This document shows, one piece after another, positions 31,430-41,700 of a DNA stretch of 64,000 nucleotides. The translations under genes and the position numbers were made by a program. Each line of letters starts with the position of its first letter. Positions within the stretch are counted from its first letter, which is position 1. The DNA lies in contig NZ_RXNS01000006.1 in the NCBI RefSeq assembly GCF_003966155.1, forward strand, positions 167,413 through 231,412. The letters are read 5' to 3'. The notes under the pieces are model-generated. The model made no database searches, was not told where the DNA came from, and worked only from the letters and a program-made list of their open reading frames with translations. This stretch comes from Halomonas nitroreducens (lineage in GTDB: Bacteria; Pseudomonadota; Gammaproteobacteria; Pseudomonadales; Halomonadaceae).

Positions 31430-32266
31430 TCAGTCCGCCGCGCTCGGCAGGCAGGCGGCCAGGGCCGCCTCCCAGCGGCGATCCCGGACCCCACAGACGA
31501 TGAAGGAGGGATTGAGCAGGGAGGCCTGCCGGTTGCAGCGCAGCGGTGACAGGGTGCGCATGTCGAGCACCTCGCCGCCCGCCGCGGTGACCACGGCCTG
31601 GGCCGCCGCGGTGTCCCATTCGCAGGTCGGCCCGAAGCGGGGATAGAGATCGGCGGTGCCCTCGGCGACCAGGCACAGCTTCAGGGAACTGCCGCGGGTG
31701 ACCAGTTCATGGGGCGGTAGACGGCGACAGAAGCCCGCCAGGGCCTCGCGCCCGTGGGAGCGACTGCCGACCACGCGCCAGGGCGTCCGCTCGGGATCCG
31801 GCAGAGCACGCACCCGGATGGCCCGCTCCTGCCCCCCCTCCCAGCGCCGGGCACCCTGGCCCGCCTGGCCATACCAGCTCACTCCCAGCACCGGCGCATG
31901 CACGATCCCGAACACCGGCACGCCCTCCTCCACCAGGGCCACGTTGAGGGTGAACTCGTCGCTCTTGCGGATGAATTCCTTGGTGCCGTCCAGCGGATCC
32001 ACCAGCCAGTAGCGGCGCCAGCCCCGCCGGGTCGCGAAGGGTAGCGCCTCGGATTCCTCGGAGAGCACCGGCACGCCAGGGGCGACGGCCTCCAGCAGCG
32101 CCAGCAAGGCATGGTGCGCGGCCAGGTCCGCCTCGGTGAGCGGGCTGTCGTCGGCCTTGGTCTCGACGGCGAAGGGCCGGCGATAGATGGCCAGCACCTC
32201 CCGGCCGGCGGCGTGCACGCCCTCCCGCAGGCGGCGCCGCATCGTCGGGGTCACGAAAGCGCTCAT
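31430..32266 (-). CDS. cysQ: 3'(2'),5'-bisphosphate nucleotidase CysQ
   Basis: 278 residues from ATG at 32266. Metal-site motifs of the inositol monophosphatase superfamily are present: SEESEALPF, LVDPLDGTKEFIR and the C-terminal CEWDTAAAQAVV. CysQ hydrolyses 3'-phosphoadenosine 5'-phosphate, the by-product of sulfate assimilation and sulfation. It lies 46 bp downstream of an SDR gene on the same strand. Confidence 0.93.
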   Translation of the reverse strand: MSAFVTPTMRRRLREGVHAAGREVLAIYRRPFAVETKADDSPLTEADLAAHHALLALLEAVAPGVPVLSEESEALPFATRRGWRRYWLVDPLDGTKEFIRKSDEFTLNVALVEEGVPVFGIVHAPVLGVSWYGQAGQGARRWEGGQERAIRVRALPDPERTPWRVVGSRSHGREALAGFCRRLPPHELVTRGSSLKLCLVAEGTADLYPRFGPTCEWDTAAAQAVVTAAGGEVLDMRTLSPLRCNRQASLLNPSFIVCGVRDRRWEAALAACLPSAAD

Positions 32267-32312
32267 GGCGTCTCCCAGTCGGGTCACGGAAATGGAGGAC
32301 GTGGCAGCCTGC

Positions 32313-32978
32313 CTACCAGGGCAAGGCCTCGCCGTTGCTGTGCCAGAAGCCGCCACTGGTCGCCAGGGTCAGCGCGGCGATGCGCTCGGCGATCCCGGCC
32401 GCGGCCTCCTCGGGACCGATCAGGCCGCCGAAGTTGACCATGCGCGTCTTCACGTAGCCCGGATGCAGCTGCGCCACGGCGATGCCCCGCGGCGCGAGAT
32501 CCACCGCCAGGGACTTGCCGAAGGCATTCAGTGCCGCCTTGGAGGCGCGGTAGCCATAGCGCCCGCCGGAGTCGTTGTCGGCGATCGAGCCCATGCGACT
32601 GGTGATATTGGCGATCTTGGCGCCCTCGCCCAGGCAGGGCAGCAGGGCCTCGACCACCCGCAGCGGCGCATAGGCATTGATCTCCATCTGGGCGCGGATG
32701 GCCTCGAAGTCGAGCTCGCCCAGCACCTCGTCGTGCAGCATGCCGGCATTGTTGATCAGCACGTCGAGTCGCGCCCCGTCGAGGGCCGTGGCCAGCCGGG
32801 CGACATCCGCCGGCGAGGTCACATCGATGCCGTCGATCACCTGCCCGGCCACGTCGTCGAGCTCCGGTGACGGGGTACGGCAGACGCCGATGACGTGCCA
32901 GCCATCGCCATGGTAATGCTCGGCCAGGGCCAGGCCGACGCCCCGGTTGGCCCCGGTGATCAGGACAGTGGATGTCAT
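32313..32978 (-). CDS. Short-chain dehydrogenase/reductase
   Basis: 221 residues from ATG at 32978 (MTSTVLITGANRGVGLALAE). The cofactor motif is TGANRGVG, NNAG is intact, and the catalytic Tyr-Lys is YGYRASKAALN. It resembles the C-factor/CsgA-type SDR group that has a characteristic NITSRMGSI segment. The substrate is unknown. It is divergent from the capsule operon, with about 200 bp between the starts. Confidence 0.88.
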   Translation of the reverse strand: MTSTVLITGANRGVGLALAEHYHGDGWHVIGVCRTPSPELDDVAGQVIDGIDVTSPADVARLATALDGARLDVLINNAGMLHDEVLGELDFEAIRAQMEINAYAPLRVVEALLPCLGEGAKIANITSRMGSIADNDSGGRYGYRASKAALNAFGKSLAVDLAPRGIAVAQLHPGYVKTRMVNFGGLIGPEEAAAGIAERIAALTLATSGGFWHSNGEALPW

Positions 32979-33099
32979 GCGTATCGCCTCCCGCCATGAG
33001 TTGTCAGCTCGCATACTCTGCCCCCCCGGAGCGGGACGCAAGAGCCAGCGACGAGCGGGATAAGCCAAGAGCAACCCATCGTCAGCAGGCTTATTTTCT

Positions 33100-33128
33100 G
33101 CTTACCCGGCTGCGTTAGTTGTTACAAT
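33100..33128 (+). promoter_or_regulatory. Possible promoter of the capsule/PKS operon
   Basis: TACAAT at 33123-33128 fits a -10 hexamer, with a weak CTTACC about 17 bp before it. It lies in the AT-richer 80 bp upstream of kpsC, the only sizeable gap before the six-gene operon. The -35 match is poor. Confidence 0.3.
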
Positions 33129-33176
33129 CCTTCCCCCGACTTCCCCAAACCGCCATCGGATGCAAGGGACGGCACC

Positions 33177-35201
33177 TTGGCCTCAGCCCCCATGACACCC
33201 CAGTTCGGCTCTGCCGCCGTTGCCACGCGCAGGATGCTCTCCCTGCCCACGCTGCGTGCCTGCCTGCCCGACGTCGAGCGCTTTCAGCTGTTCCGCCCGA
33301 GGCTGTCGCCTCGCCGGCCGCAGGCGATCATCGGCTGGGGGCACAAGCCCTCCTCTCGCCTGGCGCGCCGCCATGCCGCGCGACATGGCGTCCCCTACGT
33401 GGCCGTCGAGGACGGCTTCCTGCGCTCCTGGGGCCTCGGGGTTCATGGCTTCGCCCCCCACAGCCTGGTCGTGGATCACCAGGGCATCTACTACGACGCC
33501 TCGCGCCCGTCGGATCTCGAGCGACTGATCGAGGCGGCGGACTTCGCCCCGGAAGAAATCCAACGTGCCCGCCGGGCCATGCACCGCCTGCGCACCCTGC
33601 GGCTGTCCAAGTACAACCACGCCCCGGATCGCCCCCTGCCTCCCGGAGAGCGCCCCCGCATCCTGGTCGTGGACCAGACCGCGGGCGATGCCTCCATCGC
33701 TGGCGGCCTGGCCGGCGCCGACGACTTTGCGACCATGCTCGAGCGAGCCCTGGCAGAACACCCCGACGCCGAGGTGCTGGTCAAGGTGCACCCGGACGTG
33801 GTGGCCGGCAAGAAGCGCGGGCACCTGGATCGCGCCCGGGCGCATCCGCGCTGCCGCATCGTGGGCGAGGACCTCAACCCCTGGGCGCTGCTCGATGCCG
33901 TGGCGTGTGTCCATGTCGTCACCAGCCAGCTCGGCTTCGAGGCCCTGATCGCGGGCAAGCGCGTGGTGTGTCACGGCGTGCCCTTCTACGCCGGCTGGGG
34001 GCTGACCGACGATCGACGCGACTGCCCGCGACGCGGACAGCCGAGAACCCTCGAGCAGGTCTTCGCCGCGGCCTACCTGCGCTATGCCCGATACGCCAAC
34101 CCCTATACGGGCGAGGCCACCACGCTCGAGGCCACCATCGACCTGATCGGCGATCAGCTGCGACACCAGCGGCGCCTGCAAGGCCGCTGGACCACCTACG
34201 GCCTGTCACGCTGGAAGCGCGGCTTCGTCGGCGACTTCCTGGGCGCCGAGGCCTCGGTTCGGCATGCCGACTCGCCGGGGCCTGGTCCCGTGCGTGATGA
34301 CGAGCGCAGCCTCTGCTGGGCCAGCCGGGATGACCGCGACCTGCGGGATGCCGGCCGGCATGCGTGGCGCATGGAGGACGGCTTTATCCGCTCCGTCGGC
34401 CTGGGGGTCGACCTGGCGCGCCCGCTCTCCCTGGTCGTGGACGCCCGCGGCATCTATTACGACGCCCGTCGTCCCAGCGACCTCGAGCACCTGCTCAACC
34501 ATACCCCCTTCGATGACGACCTGCGCCAACGCGCCGCTGCGCTGCGACAGCGCCTGGTCCGGCTGCGGCTGTCGAAGTACAACGTCGCCGGGGGGCAGGT
34601 CCCGACATTGCCAACCGACCGGCGCATTGTGCTGGTCCCGGGCCAGGTGGAGTCGGATGCGTCCGTGGCGCACGGCTCCCCCGACATTCGCAGCAACCGG
34701 GCGCTGCTGTCGGCGGTGCGCGCCGACAACCCGGACGCCTGCATCGTCTACAAGCCGCATCCGGATGTGCTCAGCGGCGCCCGGATCGGCCAGCTCGACG
34801 AGGCCTCGGCCGGCCTCTACGACGTCGACGCCAGCCATGCCGATATCACCGGGTTGCTGGACAGGGTGGACGAGGTCCATACCATGAGCTCCCTGACGGG
34901 CTTCGAGGCATTGCTGCGCGGTCGCCGCGTCGTCACCTACGGGATGCCCTTCTATGCAGGCTGGGGCCTCACCGAGGATCATCGTGCGTGCCACAGGCGC
35001 CAGCGGCGGCTGGCACTGGAGGAACTGATCGCCGGAGTGCTGATCCTGTATCCGCTCTACGTCGACCCCGCGACCCGGCAACTCTGCAATGCCGAAACGG
35101 CCGTCTCGCTGCTCGAACACTACCGCCGTGGCGGCGGGCAGCTCACCTGGAAGCACCGCGTCTATCGCTGGTATCGCAACACCTTCATTGGCAGGCACTG
35201 A
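33177..35201 (+). CDS. kpsC: Capsule Kdo-linker transferase KpsC
   Basis: 674 residues. The two halves repeat the same motifs: VEDGFLRSWGLGV with HQGIYYDASRPSDLE, and MEDGFIRSVGLGV with ARGIYYDARRPSDLE. Each is followed by a KVHPDV or KPHPDV segment. KpsC is a dual-domain enzyme that adds alternating beta-linked Kdo residues to the lipid acceptor of ABC-exported capsules, in the cytoplasm. A TTG start at 33177 is favoured because AAGGGA lies 7 nt before it; ATG at 33192 would be 22 nt away. It opens a tight operon and is followed by kpsS one base after its stop. Confidence 0.92.
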   Translation: MASAPMTPQFGSAAVATRRMLSLPTLRACLPDVERFQLFRPRLSPRRPQAIIGWGHKPSSRLARRHAARHGVPYVAVEDGFLRSWGLGVHGFAPHSLVVDHQGIYYDASRPSDLERLIEAADFAPEEIQRARRAMHRLRTLRLSKYNHAPDRPLPPGERPRILVVDQTAGDASIAGGLAGADDFATMLERALAEHPDAEVLVKVHPDVVAGKKRGHLDRARAHPRCRIVGEDLNPWALLDAVACVHVVTSQLGFEALIAGKRVVCHGVPFYAGWGLTDDRRDCPRRGQPRTLEQVFAAAYLRYARYANPYTGEATTLEATIDLIGDQLRHQRRLQGRWTTYGLSRWKRGFVGDFLGAEASVRHADSPGPGPVRDDERSLCWASRDDRDLRDAGRHAWRMEDGFIRSVGLGVDLARPLSLVVDARGIYYDARRPSDLEHLLNHTPFDDDLRQRAAALRQRLVRLRLSKYNVAGGQVPTLPTDRRIVLVPGQVESDASVAHGSPDIRSNRALLSAVRADNPDACIVYKPHPDVLSGARIGQLDEASAGLYDVDASHADITGLLDRVDEVHTMSSLTGFEALLRGRRVVTYGMPFYAGWGLTEDHRACHRRQRRLALEELIAGVLILYPLYVDPATRQLCNAETAVSLLEHYRRGGGQLTWKHRVYRWYRNTFIGRH

Positions 35202-35202
35202 T

Positions 35203-36441
35203 TTGACTGTACCCAAGCGCTCCTTCCTGTTCCTGCAGGGCGTCTGCTCGCCGTTCTTCCAGCGGCTGGCCCGCCAGCTGGTCGCCGATGGCCACCGGGT
35301 CACCAAGGTCCAGTTCGCCGGGGGGGATATCGCCTACTGGTCGCGGCATGGCGGACCGGCCTACCGGTTTCGTGAGGCGCTGGAGGCCCTCCCGGCTTTC
35401 CTCGCGGAACTCCGGGAGCGTCACGCCGTCACCGACCAGGTGGTCTTCGGCGACCAGCGCCCCGTCCACCGGGCAGCGATCCGTTCGGCCCGCGCCGACG
35501 GGGTTCGCAACCATGTGCTCGAGGAGGGCTATTTCCGCCCCTTCTGGATCACCCTCGAACGGGAAGGCGTCAACGGCCATTCCCTGCTGCCCCAGAACGC
35601 GGCCTGGTTCCGCGACGTGGCCCCGACGCTACCGCCGCCGGCCAGGCCGACGCGCTTTCGCTCGCCGTTCCGGGTCCGCGCCACCCATGACGTGCTCTAC
35701 CATCTGGCGGGGCTCGCCAACCCCGTGCTGTTTCCCCGCTACCGCAACCATGCGCCGGTCACCGCACCGGTGGAGTATGCCGGCTACCTGAAGCGCTTCG
35801 CCCAGCTGCGCCGCTGGAAGCCCCGGGATGCCCGGCGGATCGAGCGCCTCACGGCCGGTCGGGCGCCCTACTTCGTGCTGCCGCTTCAGCTCAACAGCGA
35901 CGCCCAGATCCGCGACCATTCCCCCTTCTCGGGCATGCCCGAGGTGATCGACTACGTGATGGCCTCCTTTGCCCGCGAGGCCCCGAGCGACAGCCGGCTG
36001 TGCATCAAGAACCACCCGCTGGACATGGGGCTGATCGACTACGCCGGCCTGATCGGGCGCCTGGAGCGGCACTATGGCCTCGAGGGACGGATCACCTATC
36101 TCGAGTCAGGGGATCTCAACGTGCTCCTGAAGGGGGCGGCGGGCACCATCACGGTCAACAGCACCTCGGGGATCGTGGCCCTGGAGCACCGCTGCCCGAC
36201 CATCGCCCTCAGCCGGCCCATCTACTGCCTGGACGGCCTGACGTTCAAGGGACCGCTGGACGCCTTCTGGCGCCAGCCCCCGCCGCCCCAGGATGACCTG
36301 TTCCACTGCTTCCACAAGACTGTCATGCATACCGTGCAACTTAACGGGGGCTTCTACTGCCGCCCCGGCATCGACCTCGCCCTGACCCATGTGGTGCGTC
36401 GTCTCGAGGCCGAGGTATCGCCACTCGAGGCCCTGCTGTGA
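35203..36441 (+). CDS. kpsS: Capsule Kdo-linker transferase KpsS
   Basis: 412 residues starting at TTG 35203, one base after the kpsC stop (MTVPKRSFLFLQGVCSPFF after initiation). No ATG is available before the conserved FLQG segment. Diagnostic KpsS blocks include LQLNSDAQIRDHSPF, CIKNHPLDMG and TVNSTSGIVALEHRCP. KpsS adds the first Kdo to lysophosphatidylglycerol in group 2 capsule systems. Here the neighbouring lipid genes raise the possibility of another acceptor. Its stop overlaps the next gene by GTGA. Confidence 0.92.
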   Translation: MTVPKRSFLFLQGVCSPFFQRLARQLVADGHRVTKVQFAGGDIAYWSRHGGPAYRFREALEALPAFLAELRERHAVTDQVVFGDQRPVHRAAIRSARADGVRNHVLEEGYFRPFWITLEREGVNGHSLLPQNAAWFRDVAPTLPPPARPTRFRSPFRVRATHDVLYHLAGLANPVLFPRYRNHAPVTAPVEYAGYLKRFAQLRRWKPRDARRIERLTAGRAPYFVLPLQLNSDAQIRDHSPFSGMPEVIDYVMASFAREAPSDSRLCIKNHPLDMGLIDYAGLIGRLERHYGLEGRITYLESGDLNVLLKGAAGTITVNSTSGIVALEHRCPTIALSRPIYCLDGLTFKGPLDAFWRQPPPPQDDLFHCFHKTVMHTVQLNGGFYCRPGIDLALTHVVRRLEAEVSPLEALL

Positions 36442-37214
36442 GCCGATTCGCTTCCCATGCCATGAGCATCCTGATCACCGGCGCCAGCGGTGCCATCGGG
36501 GGCGCCCTGGCCAGAGCCTACGCCGCGGACGGGGTCCACCTGGTGCTGCACGGCCGCCGCCGTGACGCCCTCGAGGCCCTCGCCGACGAGTGCCGGGCCA
36601 GTGGCGCCAGCGTAGCGCTGGCCAGCGTCGACCTCACCGATGACGGTTCGCTGAGCCAATGGCTGGACGCGCTGCCGCTGCCGGATATCGTCATCGCCAA
36701 CGCCGGGCAGAACACCCATGCCGCCCAGGACCGCGAGATGGAGGACTGGACGGCGAGCAGCCGACTGCTGGCCATCAACCTGCGCGCCCCGATGGCCATG
36801 GCCGAGCGCCTGGCCCCGAGAATGGCGGCCCGGGGACACGGCCAGCTGGTCTTCGTCAGCTCGCTCGCCGCCTGGCATGGCCTGCCCCTGACTCCCAGCT
36901 ACAGCGCCAGCAAGGCCGGCATCAAGGCCTATGCCGAGGCCCTGCGTGGCTGGCTGGCGCCCCGCGGCGTCGGCGTGACGGTGATCATGCCCGGCTATGT
37001 CAGCTCGCCCATGTGTGCCGCCATGCCCGGCCCCAAGCCCTGGGAGCTCCCCCCCGAGCGCGCCGCCCGCCGCATCGTCCGCGGGGTCGCGCGCAACCGG
37101 GCGCGAATCAGCTTCCCCTTCCCGCTCAATGTCGGCTGCTGGTGGCTGGCGGTGCTGCCGGCCGGGCTCTCCCAGCGGCTGCTGGCCTGGATGGGTTACG
37201 GGAGGCGGCAATGA
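36438..37214 (+). CDS. SDR reductase, RkpH-like, with C-terminal membrane segment
   Basis: 258 residues from GTG at 36438, overlapping the kpsS stop by 4 bp. ATG at 36462 (MSILITGASGAIGG) is an alternative start. The cofactor motif is TGASGAIGG and the catalytic set is SSL, then YSASK. The last 35 residues (NVGCWWLAVLPAGLSQRLL) are hydrophobic, as in membrane-associated lipid reductases such as 3-ketosphinganine reductase. Position in a PKS/oxoamine synthase/KpsC operon matches Sinorhizobium RkpH. Proposed role: reduce the amino ketone made by the downstream enzymes. Inference only. Confidence 0.8.
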   Translation: MSRFASHAMSILITGASGAIGGALARAYAADGVHLVLHGRRRDALEALADECRASGASVALASVDLTDDGSLSQWLDALPLPDIVIANAGQNTHAAQDREMEDWTASSRLLAINLRAPMAMAERLAPRMAARGHGQLVFVSSLAAWHGLPLTPSYSASKAGIKAYAEALRGWLAPRGVGVTVIMPGYVSSPMCAAMPGPKPWELPPERAARRIVRGVARNRARISFPFPLNVGCWWLAVLPAGLSQRLLAWMGYGRRQ

Positions 37215-38794
37215 GTCACGCGCTGCTGTGGCCCTGGCTGGTCGGGCTGGGCCTGACCCTCGGGCTGGAGGCACTGCTGCGGCCCCCGGTGGCCCCCGTC
37301 TGGCGACGTCCCCTGGCCACCCTGGGCGTCCACCTGGGCACCTGGAGCCTGTTGTTCGCGCTGGTCGTGCTCGTCGTGCAGCGGCCCTGGTTCGCCCTGA
37401 CCGTTATCGCCGCCTTGCAGCTCGTGGTGGTGCAATCCAGCAACACCAAGTGGCAGACCCTGCGCGAGCCGTTCCTTTGCCAGGACTTCGAGTACTTCCT
37501 CGACGCCCTTCGCCACCCTCGCCTCTACGTGCCCTTCTTCGGCATCGGGCTGGCGCTGGGCGCGATCGCCGCCGGCGCCCTGGCCATCGGTGGCTTCCTG
37601 ATCCTGGAACCGTCGGCGGTCGGCCGCTTCGGCCCCTTGGCCTTCCTGGCAACGACGCTGGCCGCGGCCGGGCTCTCGGCCCTCCCGCTGGGCCTGGGGC
37701 TGGCGCGGCTGCCGCCGTGCTCGCTGGCACCGCAGACGGACCTGCAGCGCCTGGGGCTGTTCAGTGCCCTCTGGGCCTATGGGCGGCTGGCCCGGCAGCC
37801 GGTATCCCTGCCCCAGCAGACGCCGTTCGCGGTCGCCGACGGACACCGTGCGGCCCGGGAGGCCCTCCCCCATGTGGTGGCGGTGCAGAGCGAATCCTTC
37901 TTCGATCCCCGCGACTGGTGCCCGGCAATCCGCCCCGAGCTGCTGGCGCATTATGACGCCATGGTGGGCGCGGCGATCGCCCATGGCCCGCTCAGCGTAC
38001 CGGCCTGGGGCGCCAACACGGTGCGCACCGAGGCCGCTTTCCTGACCGGCCTCGATGACCAGGCGCTGGGTATCCACCGCTTCAATCCCTATCATCAGCT
38101 GGCCAAGCGCTCGGCTCCCTCCCTGGCAACCAGCCTGAGAGCGCTTGGCTATCGTACGGTCTGCGTGCACCCCTATCCCGCCAGCTTCTATGCCCGGGAT
38201 CGGGTGATGCCGCGCCTCGGCTTCGACGACTTCATCGACATCCGGGCCTTCGACGCGGCGGACTACTGTGGCCAGTACATCGGCGACCTCGCCGTGGCCG
38301 ACACGGTTGGCAAGCTGCTCGCCGACCACGACAATAGCCCCCTGTTTATCTTCGTGATTACCATGGAGAATCATGGCCCCCTCGCGATGGACACCCTGGC
38401 GAAGGGCAAGGCCGACGAGTGGCTCAAGCCGAAGCATGCGCCGCTGCCGAGCGAGTGCGATGAGCTCGCCAGTTATCTCGCGCATCTGCGCAACGCGGAC
38501 CGGATGACCGACCGGCTGCGCCAGGCGCTCTCGCGCTCCCCCCGTGAGGGGATACTGTGCTGGTACGGCGACCATGTGCCGATCATGCCCGCCGCCTACC
38601 GGCACTTCGGCCTGCCCGAGGGCACCACCAGCTATACCCTGTGGTCGACCCGCCAGCGGCGCGGGGCCACTCGCGATCACGAGACATTGAGCGCCAGCCA
38701 CTTGGGGTACCGCCTCTGGCAGGCCGTACTGGAGGCCGCAACACGCGCCACCGACCAGGACGTCAAGACACCGCATCACCAGGAGCAAGCATGA
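37211..38794 (+). CDS. LtaS/MdoB-like membrane phosphotransferase (sulfatase fold)
   Basis: 527 residues. About five transmembrane helices occupy residues 1-190. The C-terminal domain has the alkaline phosphatase/sulfatase fold of lipoteichoic acid synthases: metal-site Glu in VVAVQSESFFDP, nucleophile Thr270 in GANTVRTEAAF, TMENHGP, and WYGDHVP. All key residues are present, so it should be active. Relatives transfer phosphoglycerol or phosphoethanolamine to glycans or lipids outside the inner membrane. It overlaps both neighbours by ATGA. In this setting it may place a head group on the operon's lipid or the capsule linker. Confidence 0.85.
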   Translation: MSHALLWPWLVGLGLTLGLEALLRPPVAPVWRRPLATLGVHLGTWSLLFALVVLVVQRPWFALTVIAALQLVVVQSSNTKWQTLREPFLCQDFEYFLDALRHPRLYVPFFGIGLALGAIAAGALAIGGFLILEPSAVGRFGPLAFLATTLAAAGLSALPLGLGLARLPPCSLAPQTDLQRLGLFSALWAYGRLARQPVSLPQQTPFAVADGHRAAREALPHVVAVQSESFFDPRDWCPAIRPELLAHYDAMVGAAIAHGPLSVPAWGANTVRTEAAFLTGLDDQALGIHRFNPYHQLAKRSAPSLATSLRALGYRTVCVHPYPASFYARDRVMPRLGFDDFIDIRAFDAADYCGQYIGDLAVADTVGKLLADHDNSPLFIFVITMENHGPLAMDTLAKGKADEWLKPKHAPLPSECDELASYLAHLRNADRMTDRLRQALSRSPREGILCWYGDHVPIMPAAYRHFGLPEGTTSYTLWSTRQRRGATRDHETLSASHLGYRLWQAVLEAATRATDQDVKTPHHQEQA

Positions 38795-41700
38795 CAAGAC
38801 GCGTGGCCATCATCGGCGTAGCCCATCGTATGCCGGGCACCACCCCCGAATCCTTCTGGGATGACCTGAAGGCCGAGAAGGACCTGGTGACCCAGGTGGC
38901 CGCCGACCGCTGGAGTCATGACGCCTTCCAGCACCCCGACCGCCGCCATCCCGGCACCAGCGTGACCTTCGCCGCCGGCAGCCTGGGGGACATCAGCGGC
39001 TTCGATGCGGACTTCTTCGGTATCTCCCCGCGGGAAGCCGCCCACATGGACCCCCAGCAGCGCATGCTCCTGGAGCTGACCTGGGAGACCATGGAGAGCG
39101 CCGGGCTGGCACCGGGTCGGCTGCGCGGCAGCCAGTGCGGCGTCTATGTCGGTGTGGCCAGCCTGGACTACTCCTATCGCATGGCGGACGACATGGCCGC
39201 CATCGACGCCCCCACCGCCACCGGCAATACCTCGAGCATCGCCTCGAACCGGCTGTCCTACCTCTTCGACCTGCACGGCCCGAGCATGTCGGTGGACACG
39301 GCCTGTTCCTCCTCGATGGTGGCCTTCCACCAGGCCTGTCAGGCGATCCGCGCCGGCGAGACCCCCATGGCCCTGGCCGGCGGCATCAGCCTGCACCTGC
39401 ACCCCTACGGCTTCATCATCTTCTCCAAGGCCAGCATGCTCTCGCCGTCGGGGCGCTGCCGCGTGTTCGACGCCGACGGCGATGGCTACGTGCGCTCCGA
39501 GGGCGCCGGCCTCTTCCTGCTCAAGGACTACGACCGCGCCGTGGAGGACGGCGACCCCATCCTCGCCGTGGTGGCCGGTTCCGCCGTCAACACCGACGGC
39601 CACAAGCAGGGCCTGACAGTGCCCAACCCCGAGGCCCAGGTGGCCCTGATGCGCCAGGCCTATGACCAGGCCGGCATCGCCCCGGACGAGATCGACTATC
39701 TCGAGGCTCACGGCACCGGGACCGCGGTCGGCGATCCCATCGAGACCCGGGCGATCGGCGAGGCCCTGGCCCGCCAACGCCGCCATCCCCTGCCCATCGG
39801 CTCGGTGAAGAGCAATCTCGGCCACCTGGAGACCGCCTCCGGCGTGGCCGGGCTGGCCAAGGCGCTCTACAGCCTGCGCCATCGGGAGGTGCCGGCCACC
39901 ATCGGCATCCGCCGGCTGAACCCGAAGATTCATTTCGATGAGTGGAACCTCGAGGTGGTCACCCGGGCCCGGCCCCTGAAGGCCGACGGCCGGCTGGTGA
40001 TCGGCGTCAATTCCTTCGGCTTCGGCGGCGCCAATGCCCATGTGATCCTGGCGAGCCCGCCGGAACGGGCCTCAGCCACGCCGGCGAGTACCACGCCCGC
40101 CGCCAGCGCGCCGTTGCCGCTGCGGCTCTCCGCCCGGGGCGAGCCCGCCCTGAAGGCCATGGCCGCGGCGCTGGCCGAGCACCTGCGCGACAGCGACGAC
40201 AGCCTCTACGACATCGCCCACACCCTGTATCGCCACCGGGAACACCACCGCGATGGCCTGCTGCTGTTCGCCGACAGCAAGCCGGCGGCCGCTCAACGGC
40301 TCGCCGCCTGGGCCGCCGAGACCGGCCCCGCGGACACGGCCCTCGGCATCACCGAGGGCCAGCGGCTCGACGGTGCCCAGGGACCGGCCTTCGTCTACGA
40401 CGGCAACGGCTGCCAGTGGGAGACCATGGGGCGCGACCTGCTGGCCGCCTCCGAGGTCTTCGCCGAGGCCGTGGACGAGGTCGACGCCCTGTTCGCGCCG
40501 CGGGCCGGCTTCTCGCTGCGCGCCGAACTCGAGGGACGCAACGGCCAGGACCGCTTCGATCAGACCGAGATCGCCCAGCCCGCGCTCTTCGCCATCCAGG
40601 TGGGCATCACCCGCCTGCTGGCGGCACATGGCATCCGGCCCAGCGCCGTGACCGGCCACAGCGTCGGCGAGGTGGCCGCGGCCTGGGCCAGCGGCGCCCT
40701 GCCGCTGGCCGATGCCGTCACGGTCATCCACCTGCGCAGCCACTACCAGGGGTTGACCCGGGGCCAGGGCGAGATGACCGCCGTGGGTCTCGGGGAAGCC
40801 GACATCGCCCCCCTGCTCGACCGCCCGCAGCACCGAGCCATCAGCCTCGCCGGCATCAACAGCCCCAAGGGCGTCACCGTCGCCGGGCCCGCCGAGGCCC
40901 TGGGGCGGCTGGAGGCCAAGCTGGCCGACCAGGGCACCTTCGCCAAGCGCCTGCCCCTGGACTACGCCTTCCACAGCCCGGCGATGGATCCCATCGAACG
41001 CGATCTGATCGGCGCCCTGGCGTCCCTGCGCCCGGAGCCGACGCAGGTGCCGTATGTCTCCACCGTCACCGGGGCCCACCTGACGGGCGACGCCCTGGGC
41101 GCCGACTACTGGTGGCACAATGTGCGCCAGCCGGTGCGCTTCGCGGCGGCGGTGGCCACCCTGCTCGATGCGGGCACCGACGTGTTCATCGAGATCGGCG
41201 CGCATCCCATCCTGCGCCGCTACCTGAGCGAGGCGCAGACCCAGGCCGCCCGACCGGGCCAGGTGATCACCACCCTCGAGCGCGAGCAGGATGGGGCGGC
41301 CTGCATCGAGCGGGCCATCGGCCAGGCCCTGCTCAGCGGCATCGCCCACGACGACAGCGGCTGGTTCCCGGTGGCCGGCTGCCGGGTCGAACTGCCGCGT
41401 TATCCCTGGCAACACCGACCCCACTGGGTGCCCGGCACGCCAAGCGCCGCCGGCCTGCTGCAGCGCCATTACGAGCATCCCCTGCTGGGCTACCGCCTGG
41501 CCCAGCAGGCCCTCACCTGGGAAAGCGAGCTCGACACGGGCCGCCAGCCCTGGCTCGGCGACCACGTGGTGGGCGACGCCCCGGTCTTCCCCGGCGCCGG
41601 CTACGTGGAGCTGGCGCTGGCCGTCGGCGCCCTGTGGCGGGCGCCGGCCACCCTGGATATCGAGGAACTGGAGATCCAGGCGCCGCTGATGCTCGACGGC

